NCBI GenBank assembly: GCA_019637915.1
Contig: JAHBUV010000001.1
Span: 1,148,565 to 1,212,564, forward strand
Direction of reading: 5' to 3'
DNA length: 64,000 nt
Source: Pseudobdellovibrionaceae bacterium
GTDB taxonomy: Bacteria; Bdellovibrionota; Bdellovibrionia; Bdellovibrionales; Bdellovibrionaceae
Below, piece after piece: positions 50,103-58,405 of the stretch. Below the pieces are notes generated by a model that made no database searches, was not told the origin of the DNA, and saw only the letters and a list, made by a program, of their open reading frames with translations. Both the position numbers and the translations under genes were made by a program. The stretch's first letter is position 1. Every line of letters begins with the position of its first letter.

Positions 50103-51785
50103 TTACCGATCCAGCTCGCCGGCGATCAAGTTCATGCTGGCGATGGTCGCGATCGCGTCCGCCAGCTGCCAGCCCTGCACCACGGTGGGGAAGGACTGAT
50201 AGATGGCGAAGCACGGCGGACGCACTTTCAGACGATACGGATTCGCGCTGCCGTCGGAGATCAGGTAGAAACCCAGCTCGCCGTTCGGCGCCTCGGTGGC
50301 GTCGTAAACCTCGCCCGCCGGGGGACGCAGACCCTTGATGACCAGCATGAAGTGGTTCATGAGGCCTTCGATGTTGCCGTAGACGTCTTTCTTCTCGGGC
50401 AGCACGATGCCTTTGTCGCGGATGGTGTAATCCCCGCCCGGCACGTTTTTGCACACCTGCTCGATGATCTTGATCGACTGGCGCATCTCCTCGATGCGCA
50501 CGAGGTAACGATCGTAGATGTCGCCGTTCGTGCCGACCGGCACGTCGAAATCAAGGGCGTCGTAGCCGTAGTACGGCGTGGTCTTGCGCAGATCCAGGTT
50601 GACGCCGCAGGCGCGCAGCAAGGGACCGGTGTAGCCCCAGGCGACCGCGTCCTGCGCCGTCACGGGGGCAACCCCCATGGTGCGCTTCACGAAGATCTTG
50701 TTGTCCAGGAGCAGTTTGGAGATCTCGTCGACCTGCACCCGCATCTCTTTGCAGAACGCGAGCACGTCGTCGAACCAGCCCTCGGGGGCGTCCTGGGCCA
50801 TGCCGCCGACGCGGGTCATGGACACCGTCAGGCGGGCGCCGCAGAGTTTTTCGAACAGGTTGTAGACCTTTTCACGGTAGGTGAAGAGGTGGAAGAAGCC
50901 CGTCAGGGCGCCCAGATCCAGACCGCCCGTGCCCACCGCGATGATGTGGTCGATGACGCGCGACAGTTCGCAGAGGATCACGCGCATGGCCTGGGCCTTC
51001 GGCGGGATCTCCACGCCCAGCAGACGCTCGACGGCCTTGCAGTAACCGACGTTGTTGGCCGGGGCCGAGCAGTAGTTCAGACGGTCGGTGTACGGGATGA
51101 CCTGGTTGTAGGGATGGGTCTCCGCCATTTTTTCGAAACAGCGGTGCAGGTAACCGATCTCCACGTTGGCGCGGACGATGGTTTCCCCGTCGAGCTCGGC
51201 CATCATCCGCAAGGTGCCGTGCATGGCCGGATGGGAGGGACCGATGTTGATGGGCATGAAATTCTCGTTCAGCACGTCGCCGCGCTGGCCGTCGACATTG
51301 TCGAAATGCACGGGCAAGACGGAGTCGCAATGCTGTTGGGCATCGGCCTCGTAGTCCTTGCGCAGGGGGTGGCCGACGAACTGATGGTGAGTGAGGATCT
51401 TGCGCAGGTTCGGATGGCCGGCGAATTTCAAACCGAACATGTCGTAGGCTTCGCGCTCGAACCAGTCGGCCGTCTTCCACACGCGCGTGGCGGTTTCCAC
51501 CGACTCGCCATCGGCCATCATCGCCTTCAGGCGCAGCCGCGAACCGTCCTTCGAGGAGAACAGATGGTAAACGACGTCGAAACGCTTTTCACGGTCGGGA
51601 TAATCGACGCCGCAGATGTCCATCAGGAAATCAAAACGGCCGCTGTCCTTGAAGTGTTTCAGCAGGAGGACGACGTCCTCCTTCGGCACCTCGAGAACGT
51701 CGTCACCGAACTGGTGCGAGAAGCGGTAGTTCTCAACTTGGAAACGACCGGCCAGGTCCTGCTTCAAATTATCGAGCTTGGTCAT
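50103..51785 (-). CDS. nuoCD: NADH-quinone oxidoreductase fused subunits C/D
   Basis: A 560-residue fusion of NuoC and NuoD, as in E. coli. The NuoC part (about 1-165) has [10 protein letters not shown] and [23 protein letters not shown]. The NuoD part (about 170-560) has [25 protein letters not shown] and [15 protein letters not shown], ending with the GLRPP and SYQSFPTV-type motifs of the quinone-pocket subunit. It overlaps nuoB by 17 nt. Confidence 0.96.
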   Translation of the reverse strand: MTKLDNLKQDLAGRFQVENYRFSHQFGDDVLEVPKEDVVLLLKHFKDSGRFDFLMDICGVDYPDREKRFDVVYHLFSSKDGSRLRLKAMMADGESVETATRVWKTADWFEREAYDMFGLKFAGHPNLRKILTHHQFVGHPLRKDYEADAQQHCDSVLPVHFDNVDGQRGDVLNENFMPINIGPSHPAMHGTLRMMAELDGETIVRANVEIGYLHRCFEKMAETHPYNQVIPYTDRLNYCSAPANNVGYCKAVERLLGVEIPPKAQAMRVILCELSRVIDHIIAVGTGGLDLGALTGFFHLFTYREKVYNLFEKLCGARLTVSMTRVGGMAQDAPEGWFDDVLAFCKEMRVQVDEISKLLLDNKIFVKRTMGVAPVTAQDAVAWGYTGPLLRACGVNLDLRKTTPYYGYDALDFDVPVGTNGDIYDRYLVRIEEMRQSIKIIEQVCKNVPGGDYTIRDKGIVLPEKKDVYGNIEGLMNHFMLVIKGLRPPAGEVYDATEAPNGELGFYLISDGSANPYRLKVRPPCFAIYQSFPTVVQGWQLADAIATIASMNLIAGELDR

Positions 51786-52305
51786 AGGGATTTTTCCAGT
51801 TGTCGCGCCACGGGCGGGGCGCGTGGTCCTTGATCATCTTCTGCAACACCATGATGCCGTCGAGAACCGCTTCGGGCGTCGGGGGACAACCCGGAACATA
51901 CACGTCCACCGGGATCACCATGTCGCAACCTTGCAGCACGTGATAGGCGCGGTAAAAACCGCCGGAGCTGGCGCAAGCGCCCATTGAGATCACAAAACGC
52001 GGCTCCAGCATCTGCTCGTAAATCCGCACAAGCACCGGAGCCATCTTCTCCGTGATGGTGCCTGCGACCACCAGGAGATCGGACTGACGCGGGGAAAAGC
52101 GCACGACCTCGGCGCCGAAACGGGCCAAGTCGTATTTCGGACCCATCACCGACATCAATTCGATGCCACAACAGGCGGTGCCGTAGGGCAAAGGCCAAAG
52201 AGAGTTGCGTCGCCCCCAAGCCACGATTGCATCCAATCGGGTCGTGAAGGCGAAGTTCCGCGACAGATCGTCGGCGGCCTGCGTTCCTGGTGTCGCCGTG
52301 GACAT
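51769..52305 (-). CDS. nuoB: NADH-quinone oxidoreductase subunit B
   Basis: Holds the terminal cluster N2 next to the quinone site. The 178-residue protein has [29 protein letters not shown] and [11 protein letters not shown], covering the four cluster cysteines. The ATG at 52305 has GAGG five bases upstream. It is the first gene of the nuo unit here; nuoA, which usually precedes it, is absent. Confidence 0.96.
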   Translation of the reverse strand: MSTATPGTQAADDLSRNFAFTTRLDAIVAWGRRNSLWPLPYGTACCGIELMSVMGPKYDLARFGAEVVRFSPRQSDLLVVAGTITEKMAPVLVRIYEQMLEPRFVISMGACASSGGFYRAYHVLQGCDMVIPVDVYVPGCPPTPEAVLDGIMVLQKMIKDHAPRPWRDNWKNPYDQAR

Positions 52306-52337
52306 TCTCACCTCGCTTGCATTATGCTAACCTTCTT

Positions 52338-52366
52338 GATGTACGGGAAAAGGCGAACAGTGACAA
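52338..52366 (-). promoter_or_regulatory. Possible promoter of the nuoB operon
   Basis: TTGTCA (52366-52361), a 17-nt spacer and TACATC (52343-52338) give a start about 25 nt before nuoB. A CATAAT box at 52326-52321 is an alternative -10 but would leave almost no leader. Confidence 0.35.
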
Positions 52367-52427
52367 CGAGATATGCGCTGGCGCCAGGACCTGCCCGGCG
52401 CGTCAGAAGTGAGGCCTCCGCGAAAGA

Positions 52428-53504
52428 TTATTCGCGGCAGATTTTGGGGCCCAGCTGCTTTTCGACATAGGAAATCAAGGCCTGCCCACCGCGACTCAAC
52501 GAGAGCCTTTCATGAGCCACACTGCCGCGCGGCCGATGGGTCGGCGTGTACGAAAACTGGGCCACTTCCAGACCCGCCGGCGTGGGCAGGAAATCCAAAT
52601 GGGCCAGAGCGGACACGCGCTTCTCCATGGCCCCTTGCGCGGCCACGAAATTCCCCAAGGAGTAGATCACCGGCGCCTGGCGTCCATCGGAAGTCCTGAA
52701 CCACTCGACGGTTTGGAGCACATGAGGATGATTCCCAATCACGGCGGCCGCGCCGGCCGCGATCCACTCTTTGGCCCAGGCCCGCTGCCGGGAATTCGGG
52801 CGCAATTGGTATTCAGCCCCCCAGTGAGGAAAAATCAAAATCGCGTCCGCGCGGTTTTTCAGGGTTTCAATCGCCCGAAGCACCTCCGACCCCCCGCACG
52901 CCACCACCTGGCGATGGGGATCGGGCCAGCCATTGGTCATTTCCGTGCAGGAAATCACCGCCAGGCGCTGGGATTTGACCGTCACTTCACGCCAGGCGGG
53001 ATCCTCGGAACCGCGGCGCCGCGTTCCCGCGAAAGGCATGTCGATCTTGAGGAGTTCCTCAATGGTGCGATCCACGCCGACCCCTCCCCGGTCCAGGGAA
53101 TGATTGTTGGCGGTCGTCAGAAGATCGAAACCGCTGTCCTGCAGATCGCGCAGCAGGAAGGGGTGATAATTGAAAATCATGTTCGTTCCCGAATAGACCC
53201 GGCCGTCGTACACAAAACCCGGGTCCGCGGCGGCACGTCCCCCCGACAACAAGCCCGGCGCCGTCGGGCCTTCGAGATTGGCCACCGCGAAGTCAGCGGC
53301 CGCGATGGTGGGGATCAGATCCGCCCAGAGGATTTTGAAGCGACGCGGATGGGAGATCACCGGACGATAGATCGCCTCGTGCACCAGCACATCCCCGCTC
53401 GCCGTCACGCGCAGGCCACCCGCCAGGGGCGGGCATTCGTCCGCGCAGACGGGGGACGACAGAAAAAGAAGAAAAGAAAGGAGATGAATCAGAGGCTTTT
53501 TCAT
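52428..53504 (-). CDS. CapA-family exported metallophosphatase-like protein
   Basis: A 358-residue exported protein with signal peptide MKKPLIHLLSFLLFLSSPVCA. The mature domain has SGDVLVHEAIY, AVANLEGPTA, LLTTANNHSLDRG, ILIFPHWGAEY, GAAAVIGNHPHVLQ and VIYSLGNFVAA. These are the metal-binding motifs of the CapA/PgsA family (a calcineurin-like fold used in poly-gamma-glutamate or capsule export and also found in lone periplasmic proteins). No pgsB/pgsC partners lie nearby, so a polymer role is unproven. The start at 53504 was chosen for the signal peptide; its SD is weak. It is divergent from emrA. Confidence 0.87.
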   Translation of the reverse strand: MKKPLIHLLSFLLFLSSPVCADECPPLAGGLRVTASGDVLVHEAIYRPVISHPRRFKILWADLIPTIAAADFAVANLEGPTAPGLLSGGRAAADPGFVYDGRVYSGTNMIFNYHPFLLRDLQDSGFDLLTTANNHSLDRGGVGVDRTIEELLKIDMPFAGTRRRGSEDPAWREVTVKSQRLAVISCTEMTNGWPDPHRQVVACGGSEVLRAIETLKNRADAILIFPHWGAEYQLRPNSRQRAWAKEWIAAGAAAVIGNHPHVLQTVEWFRTSDGRQAPVIYSLGNFVAAQGAMEKRVSALAHLDFLPTPAGLEVAQFSYTPTHRPRGSVAHERLSLSRGGQALISYVEKQLGPKICRE

Positions 53505-53556
53505 GGCCGTGGAATTTAACGGAAGGTTTTCCCCCTCACAAGGGGACTTCGCCCGA

Positions 53557-53586
53557 TTGCATTTCCTATATTGTTTGTGGTACAAA
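53557..53586 (+). promoter_or_regulatory. Promoter of the emrAB-marR set
   Basis: TTGCAT (53557-53562), an 18-nt spacer and TACAAA (53581-53586). The -10 box lies inside the palindrome at 53568-53592, so a bound repressor would block polymerase. Confidence 0.5.
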
Positions 53587-53592
53587 CAATAT
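53568..53592 (+). promoter_or_regulatory. 25-bp palindromic operator, probably for the MarR-family regulator
   Basis: ATATTGTTTGT, GGT, ACAAACAATAT: 11 perfect pairs with a 3-nt spacer. It lies 19 nt before the chosen emrA start, with a MarR-family gene two genes downstream. Size and AT-rich symmetry fit MarR dimers; assignment to this regulator is inference. Confidence 0.7.
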
Positions 53593-53611
53593 GAACAGCG
53601 AGGTCTTTTTC

Positions 53612-54514
53612 ATGCGCTCCGACTCCTCTTCCTCCGGTCCCTCCCCCATCGCCTCCGCCCCCGCCGGCTCCCTCCGGGAAACGCCGGTCCGCGCCGGCTT
53701 CCGCCTGACTCTCCGCCAGAAGATCCTGGCGGGCCTGGCGGCGGTCGCCCTGGTTTTCCTGGGAGCGCGCACCGCCCGCCACCTGATGTTTTTCGAAAGC
53801 ACCGACGACGCCTTCGTGAAGGCCCACATCCACACGGTCAGCGCCCGCATCCCCGGCACCGTGCAGGAGGTGCTGGTGGACGACAACCAGATCGTGAAAA
53901 AGGGCGACGTGCTGGTGAAGCTCGATCCGCGCGACTATGAGGTGCAGATCAAGGCCGCCCAGGCGGGTTACAGCAAAACCCACAAGGACCTGAAACGCTT
54001 CCAGGGTTTTTCCGCCCTGGATCCCACCGAGCGCCCCGTGTTCGACCAGTACCAGGCGAACGCCTTGATCGCCGAAGCCGATCTGACGCGGGCGCAGCTT
54101 CAATATGAGTACACCAACATCACCGCCGCCGCCGACGGCAAGATCGGCAAACGCGGCGTGGAGGTCGGCGAGCAGATCCAGCCCGGCCAGGCCCTCATGG
54201 CCCTCGTTCAGCCCCATCCCTGGATCGAGGCCAACTTCAAAGAGAATCAGGTCGCGAAGATCCGTCCCGGCCAGGACGTGGAGATCGAGATCGACGCCAT
54301 CCCGGGCCACGTGTTCCACGGACGCATCGACAGCATCGCCCCGGGTTCGGGCTCGACGTTTTCCCTCCTGCCCCCCGACAACGCCACCGGGAATTTCACC
54401 AAGATCGTTCAGCGCATTCCGGTGAAAATCCTCATCGAAGAGGAAAGCTCGCGGGATTTCACGGATCGCCTGGTCTCCGGCATGTCCGCCGAAGTCACCG
54501 TGCGCGTCCGCTAA
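53612..54514 (+). CDS. emrA: Membrane-fusion (adaptor) protein of EmrA type
   Basis: Periplasmic adaptor that links the EmrB pump to an outer-membrane channel. The 300-residue protein has one membrane anchor (about 37-55, ILAGLAAVALVFLGA). A lipoyl-like domain follows with DDAFVKAHIHTVSARIPGTVQEVLVDDNQIVKKGDVLVKLDP, then a short helical hairpin and a barrel domain (GDALMALVQPHPWIEANFKENQ-type). The ATG at 53612 has GAGG at good spacing; an upstream ATG at 53591 is inside the operator and lacks an SD. The helical hairpin is shorter than in E. coli EmrA (390 residues). Confidence 0.88.
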   Translation: MRSDSSSSGPSPIASAPAGSLRETPVRAGFRLTLRQKILAGLAAVALVFLGARTARHLMFFESTDDAFVKAHIHTVSARIPGTVQEVLVDDNQIVKKGDVLVKLDPRDYEVQIKAAQAGYSKTHKDLKRFQGFSALDPTERPVFDQYQANALIAEADLTRAQLQYEYTNITAAADGKIGKRGVEVGEQIQPGQALMALVQPHPWIEANFKENQVAKIRPGQDVEIEIDAIPGHVFHGRIDSIAPGSGSTFSLLPPDNATGNFTKIVQRIPVKILIEEESSRDFTDRLVSGMSAEVTVRVR

Positions 54515-54523
54515 GGCGATGCC

Positions 54524-56092
54524 GTGAGCGCGACCGCCGCCCCCACCTCCGAAGAAACCATGAGCCTGCGGTCCTGGATCGCCGTCCTGGGGGCCGTGCT
54601 CGGGGCTTTCATGGCCATCCTCGACATCCAGATCACCAACGCCTCGATCCGCGAAATCACGGGAGGGCTCGGGGCCACGCTGGACGAAGCTTCCTGGATC
54701 TCCACCTCCTACCTGGTCGCCGAGATCGTCATCATCCCGATCAGCGGCTGGCTCACCCGCCTGCTGTCCCTGCGCGTTTATCTGCTCTGGACCTCCGGCC
54801 TTTTCCTGTTTTTTTCCGTGTGCTGCGGGCTCTCTTGGAACCTCGAGAGCATGATCGTCTTCCGCGCCCTGCAGGGACTCACCGGCGGCGCCCTCATCCC
54901 CCTGGCCTTCCAGGTGATCCTGTCGCTGCCCGTTTCGAAGCGCGCCGTCGGCATGACTTTGTTCGGACTGACGGCGACCTTCGCCCCCGCCATCGGTCCC
55001 GCGGTGGGCGGCTACCTCACGCAGATGTTCCACTGGTCCGTGGTGTTTTACATGAACCTGCTGCCCGGCGCTTTCCTGATCTTCGCCGTGCTCTACGGCA
55101 TCGACCGCCGGCCGAAGAACATGGCCCTGCTCCGGCAGATCGACGTCTGGGGGATCTTCAGCATGGCGGTGGGGCTCTCCGCCCTGACCATCTTCCTCGA
55201 GGAGGGCGAGCGCCAGGACTGGTTCAGTTCGCGGATGATCATCGCGCTCGCCGTTTGCGCCGCCGTCTTCATCATCGCGTTCCTGATCATCGAGCTGCGG
55301 GGGAAAAATCCCTTCATCGACCTGCGCCTGCTGCTTCAGAAGAACTTCGGCTTCGGCTGCCTGGTCAACTTCGTCGTGGGCCTGGCCCTGTACGGGGCGC
55401 TTTATCTGCTGCCCATGTACCTTTCGACCATCCAGCGCTACAATTCCGTCGACATCGGGAAAACCATGATGTGGGCGGGCTTCCCGCAGCTGCTCGTGCT
55501 ACCCTTCGTGCCGCGCCTGCTGGCGCGCTTCGACGGACGCTGGGTCGCTTTCATCGGCATCAACGTCTTCGCCCTCAGCTGCCTCATGAACAGCCATCTG
55601 ACCCCCTTCGTCGGCTACGAGCAGCTGATGTGGTCGCAGTTCGTGCGCGCCCTGGGGCAGCCCCTTCTGATGATCCCCCTGTCCACCATCACCACGGGAC
55701 TGATCCGCCCCGAACAGGCGGGCTCCGCCTCGGGGCTGTTCAATATGCTGCGCAATCTCGGCGGATCCGTCGGCATCGCCCTGCTCGGGACGATGCTGAG
55801 CGTGCGGGAGAAATTCCACTCGGCCAAACTGGTGGAAGGCGTGAACCTTTTCCGCCCGGAAACCCGCGAGCGCCTGGCGCTGATGCGATCGGCCTTCGTG
55901 CAAAAAGGCTATGATTCCGTCACCGCCGGGAAGATGGCCGTGGGGGCCCTGGATCAGACCGTACGCCAGCAAGCCCACGTGATGAGCTTCAACGATTGTT
56001 TTTTCTTCGTTTGCCTGGCCCTGGTCGCCGCCTCCCTGCTCATCCTGTTGTGCGACCCCGTGCGGGGCGGCGGTTCCGGAGAGGCGCATTGA
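54524..56092 (+). CDS. emrB: Multidrug efflux MFS transporter, EmrB/DHA2 type
   Basis: Inner-membrane proton-drug antiporter with 14 predicted segments, 522 residues. Family motifs are AFMAILDIQITNASIREITGG in the first segment, ATLDEASWISTSYLVAEIV and ALQGLTGGALIPLAFQ. The LIRPEQAGSASGLFNMLRNLGGSVGIALLG block lies near the end. The start is GTG at 54524, 9 nt after emrA, with AAGG upstream. With emrA it forms a two-part pump and needs an outer-membrane partner not present here. Confidence 0.92.
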   Translation: MSATAAPTSEETMSLRSWIAVLGAVLGAFMAILDIQITNASIREITGGLGATLDEASWISTSYLVAEIVIIPISGWLTRLLSLRVYLLWTSGLFLFFSVCCGLSWNLESMIVFRALQGLTGGALIPLAFQVILSLPVSKRAVGMTLFGLTATFAPAIGPAVGGYLTQMFHWSVVFYMNLLPGAFLIFAVLYGIDRRPKNMALLRQIDVWGIFSMAVGLSALTIFLEEGERQDWFSSRMIIALAVCAAVFIIAFLIIELRGKNPFIDLRLLLQKNFGFGCLVNFVVGLALYGALYLLPMYLSTIQRYNSVDIGKTMMWAGFPQLLVLPFVPRLLARFDGRWVAFIGINVFALSCLMNSHLTPFVGYEQLMWSQFVRALGQPLLMIPLSTITTGLIRPEQAGSASGLFNMLRNLGGSVGIALLGTMLSVREKFHSAKLVEGVNLFRPETRERLALMRSAFVQKGYDSVTAGKMAVGALDQTVRQQAHVMSFNDCFFFVCLALVAASLLILLCDPVRGGGSGEAH

Positions 56093-56103
56093 GAGGAGAC
56101 CCG

Positions 56104-56580
56104 ATGAAAAAGAAAAAAACCGCCGGCAGCATGGTGCGCGGAACCCTGTCGCCGGGACTGCTCGGCCTGAAGGGCTTCATGATTTTCAAACTCGGCCAGT
56201 TCATCCAGGAGAAAACGGAAAACTATTTCAACGAGCACAAGATCAAACCGCGTCACTACCTGGTGCTCGCGCTGCTGCGGGAAAAAGGGGCGCTGTCGCA
56301 ACAGCAGCTGTGCGAAGGCCTGTGGATCGACCGCGCCACCATGGTGGGCGTCATCCAGAAACTCACGCGTCTGGGCTTCGTGAGGAAACGATCCCACCCC
56401 GGCGACAAGCGCGCCCATCTCGTCTCCCTCACCCCCAAAGGGACGGAGTTCCACGCCGCCCACGAGGCCGCCTTCCGGCAATTGGACACGGAGGCCTTTT
56501 TCCCCTCCTTGTCGAAAGAAGATCACGCGAAACTCCTGGCGATCCTGCAAAAATCCGTGAAGTCCCTGGAACGCGGCTGA
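56104..56580 (+). CDS. MarR-family transcriptional regulator
   Basis: A 158-residue winged-helix regulator. The core reads LLREKGALSQQQLCEGLWIDRATMVGVIQKLTRLGFVRKRSHPGDKRAHLVSLTPKG, with the D-(x)-R wing motif. It probably represses the emrAB unit through the palindrome at 53568-53592 and is released by a pump substrate. The ATG at 56104 has GAGGAG upstream and follows emrB by 11 nt. The lysine-rich N-terminus (MKKKKT) is short. Confidence 0.9.
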   Translation: MKKKKTAGSMVRGTLSPGLLGLKGFMIFKLGQFIQEKTENYFNEHKIKPRHYLVLALLREKGALSQQQLCEGLWIDRATMVGVIQKLTRLGFVRKRSHPGDKRAHLVSLTPKGTEFHAAHEAAFRQLDTEAFFPSLSKEDHAKLLAILQKSVKSLERG

Positions 56581-56644
56581 GAAAAAAGCTTTCCGCAGAT
56601 TCCCGTTGCCTGCCCCGCGGCCTTGTCCCAGACTCAAGGGACCC

Positions 56645-58405
56645 ATGGAGACCGCACCCGCACCCGAGTCATTGCAACGACGTCCGCTGCTCTTCTACAT
56701 GAGGAAGTACCCGCGCGCCATGGCCGTGGGTTTCGGCTTTCTTCTCGTCACCAACATCCTCGACGCCATGTGGCCCCTGGTGCTGAAAGAAGGCATCGAC
56801 CGCATCAGCGCCGGGGTGAACCTCGATGAGATCGGCCGCACCTGTTTGCTTTTTTTCTGCATCATGGCCGGTCTGTCCATTACCCGCTACGGCTGGCGGG
56901 TCGGCTTCGGGCGTTTTCACACCCTGGCGGCGGAGGATCTGCGCCTGCGCACCTTCCGCCACCTCACCGCCCTGACCCCGGGGTTTTTCCTGAAAAAACC
57001 GGTGGGCGAACTGATGAGCGTCGTCACCAACGACGTGCAGACCTTCCGCAACGCCCTGGGCAGCGGACTGATGGTTTTCGCCGACGGCATCATCATCCTG
57101 GTCATCGTCATCCCCGTCATGATGTCCTTGAATGCCTGGTGGACCCTGCAATCCCTGGCCTTCCTGCCCTTCGTGCCCGTGCTGATCTGGTGGGTGATGA
57201 AACGCATCCACGTCGCCACCCGCGAGCAGCAGGACGCTTTCGCGCAGGTCACGGCCCACAGCCAGGAGAGCGTCGCCGGCATCCGCGTCGTCAAAGGCTT
57301 CGGCCTCGAGGATCTGCGGCTGAAGCAGTTCACCAGGGAAAACCGCCGCATGGAGGACGCCAGCAACACCTCGGCGCGCATCGACTCCTTCTTCCTGCCC
57401 GTCATGGAATTCGGCGTGACGACGGGAACCGTGATCTTCCTGTTCGTGGCCCGCCAGGATCTTTTGTCCGGCGCCATCACCATCGGCACTTTCGTCGCCT
57501 TCCACCGTTACATCCTGAAAACCGTGTGGCCGATGACGGCGCTGGGCCTGGGGCTGTCGCAGCTGCAAAAAGGCTTCGCCGCGTTCGAGCGCATCCGCGA
57601 GATCTTCGCGGAGAAAGCCGATCTCGCCCGGGAAGGCGACCGTCCTTTGCGCGCTTTCGAAAGCCTTGAGTTCCGCCACGTCGGCTTTCGCTACAAGGGC
57701 TCCATGGAGTGGATTTTCCGCGGCCTGAATTTCCACGTGCAAAAAGGCCAGAGCCTGGGCATCGCCGGCCCCGTCGGCGCCGGCAAGACCACGCTGATGG
57801 CGCTGATCACCCGGCAGTTCGATCCCACCGAGGGCGAGATCCTGCTGAACGGTTTCCCCCTGCAGGAGTACCGCCTGGAGGACGTGCGCCGCTGCCTGAC
57901 CCTGGTGCCCCAGGACGTGTTCCTGTTCAGCGAAACCGTCACCTGGAACGTGGGCTTCGGCCTCGACGACGGTTTCGGCGACATCGAAGCCGAAACCGCC
58001 GCCCGCCACGTCGACATCCACGAAGAGATCGCGCGCCTTCCCGAGGGCTACCAATCCCTGGTGGGCGAAAAGGGTGTGAACCTGTCGGGCGGACAGCGGC
58101 AGCGCCTGGCCCTGGCCCGCGGCCTGGTGACGAAATCCCATGTGCTGCTGCTCGATGACGTGCTGTCCGCCGTGGACACCAAAACCGAAGCGCGCATCGA
58201 TGAAATGCTCAAGGAACTGCGGCGCGCGGGACGCACGCAGATCCTCGTCGCCCATCGCCTGTCGACTTTGGCCACCTGCGACCTGCTTTTGGTGCTGACC
58301 GAAGGGCGCCAGGAGGGCTTCGGACCGCGCGACCTGATGCTGCAGCAGAACAAATTCCTGCAGACCCTGCGCATGATCCAGAACCAGGAGGACCAGCATG
58401 CATGA
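56645..58405 (+). CDS. ABC exporter half-transporter with degenerate Walker B
   Basis: A 586-residue half-transporter with six membrane segments (about 20-310) and a C-terminal ATPase domain. Walker A is GPVGAGKTT, the signature is NLSGGQRQRLALARG and Walker B is VLLLDDVLSAVD. The catalytic glutamate is replaced by aspartate (D505), as in the non-hydrolysing half of heterodimeric exporters. The ATG at 56645 has AAGGG upstream. It overlaps the next half-transporter by 8 nt. Relatives are the MdlA/LmrC-type drug or lipid exporters; the substrate is unknown. Confidence 0.9.
   Translation: METAPAPESLQRRPLLFYMRKYPRAMAVGFGFLLVTNILDAMWPLVLKEGIDRISAGVNLDEIGRTCLLFFCIMAGLSITRYGWRVGFGRFHTLAAEDLRLRTFRHLTALTPGFFLKKPVGELMSVVTNDVQTFRNALGSGLMVFADGIIILVIVIPVMMSLNAWWTLQSLAFLPFVPVLIWWVMKRIHVATREQQDAFAQVTAHSQESVAGIRVVKGFGLEDLRLKQFTRENRRMEDASNTSARIDSFFLPVMEFGVTTGTVIFLFVARQDLLSGAITIGTFVAFHRYILKTVWPMTALGLGLSQLQKGFAAFERIREIFAEKADLAREGDRPLRAFESLEFRHVGFRYKGSMEWIFRGLNFHVQKGQSLGIAGPVGAGKTTLMALITRQFDPTEGEILLNGFPLQEYRLEDVRRCLTLVPQDVFLFSETVTWNVGFGLDDGFGDIEAETAARHVDIHEEIARLPEGYQSLVGEKGVNLSGGQRQRLALARGLVTKSHVLLLDDVLSAVDTKTEARIDEMLKELRRAGRTQILVAHRLSTLATCDLLLVLTEGRQEGFGPRDLMLQQNKFLQTLRMIQNQEDQHA

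Noticed and set aside
52306-52427. A hidden nuoA before nuoB
   Set aside because: The 122-nt gap is too short for nuoA (about 350-400 nt), and no membrane-protein frame is present.
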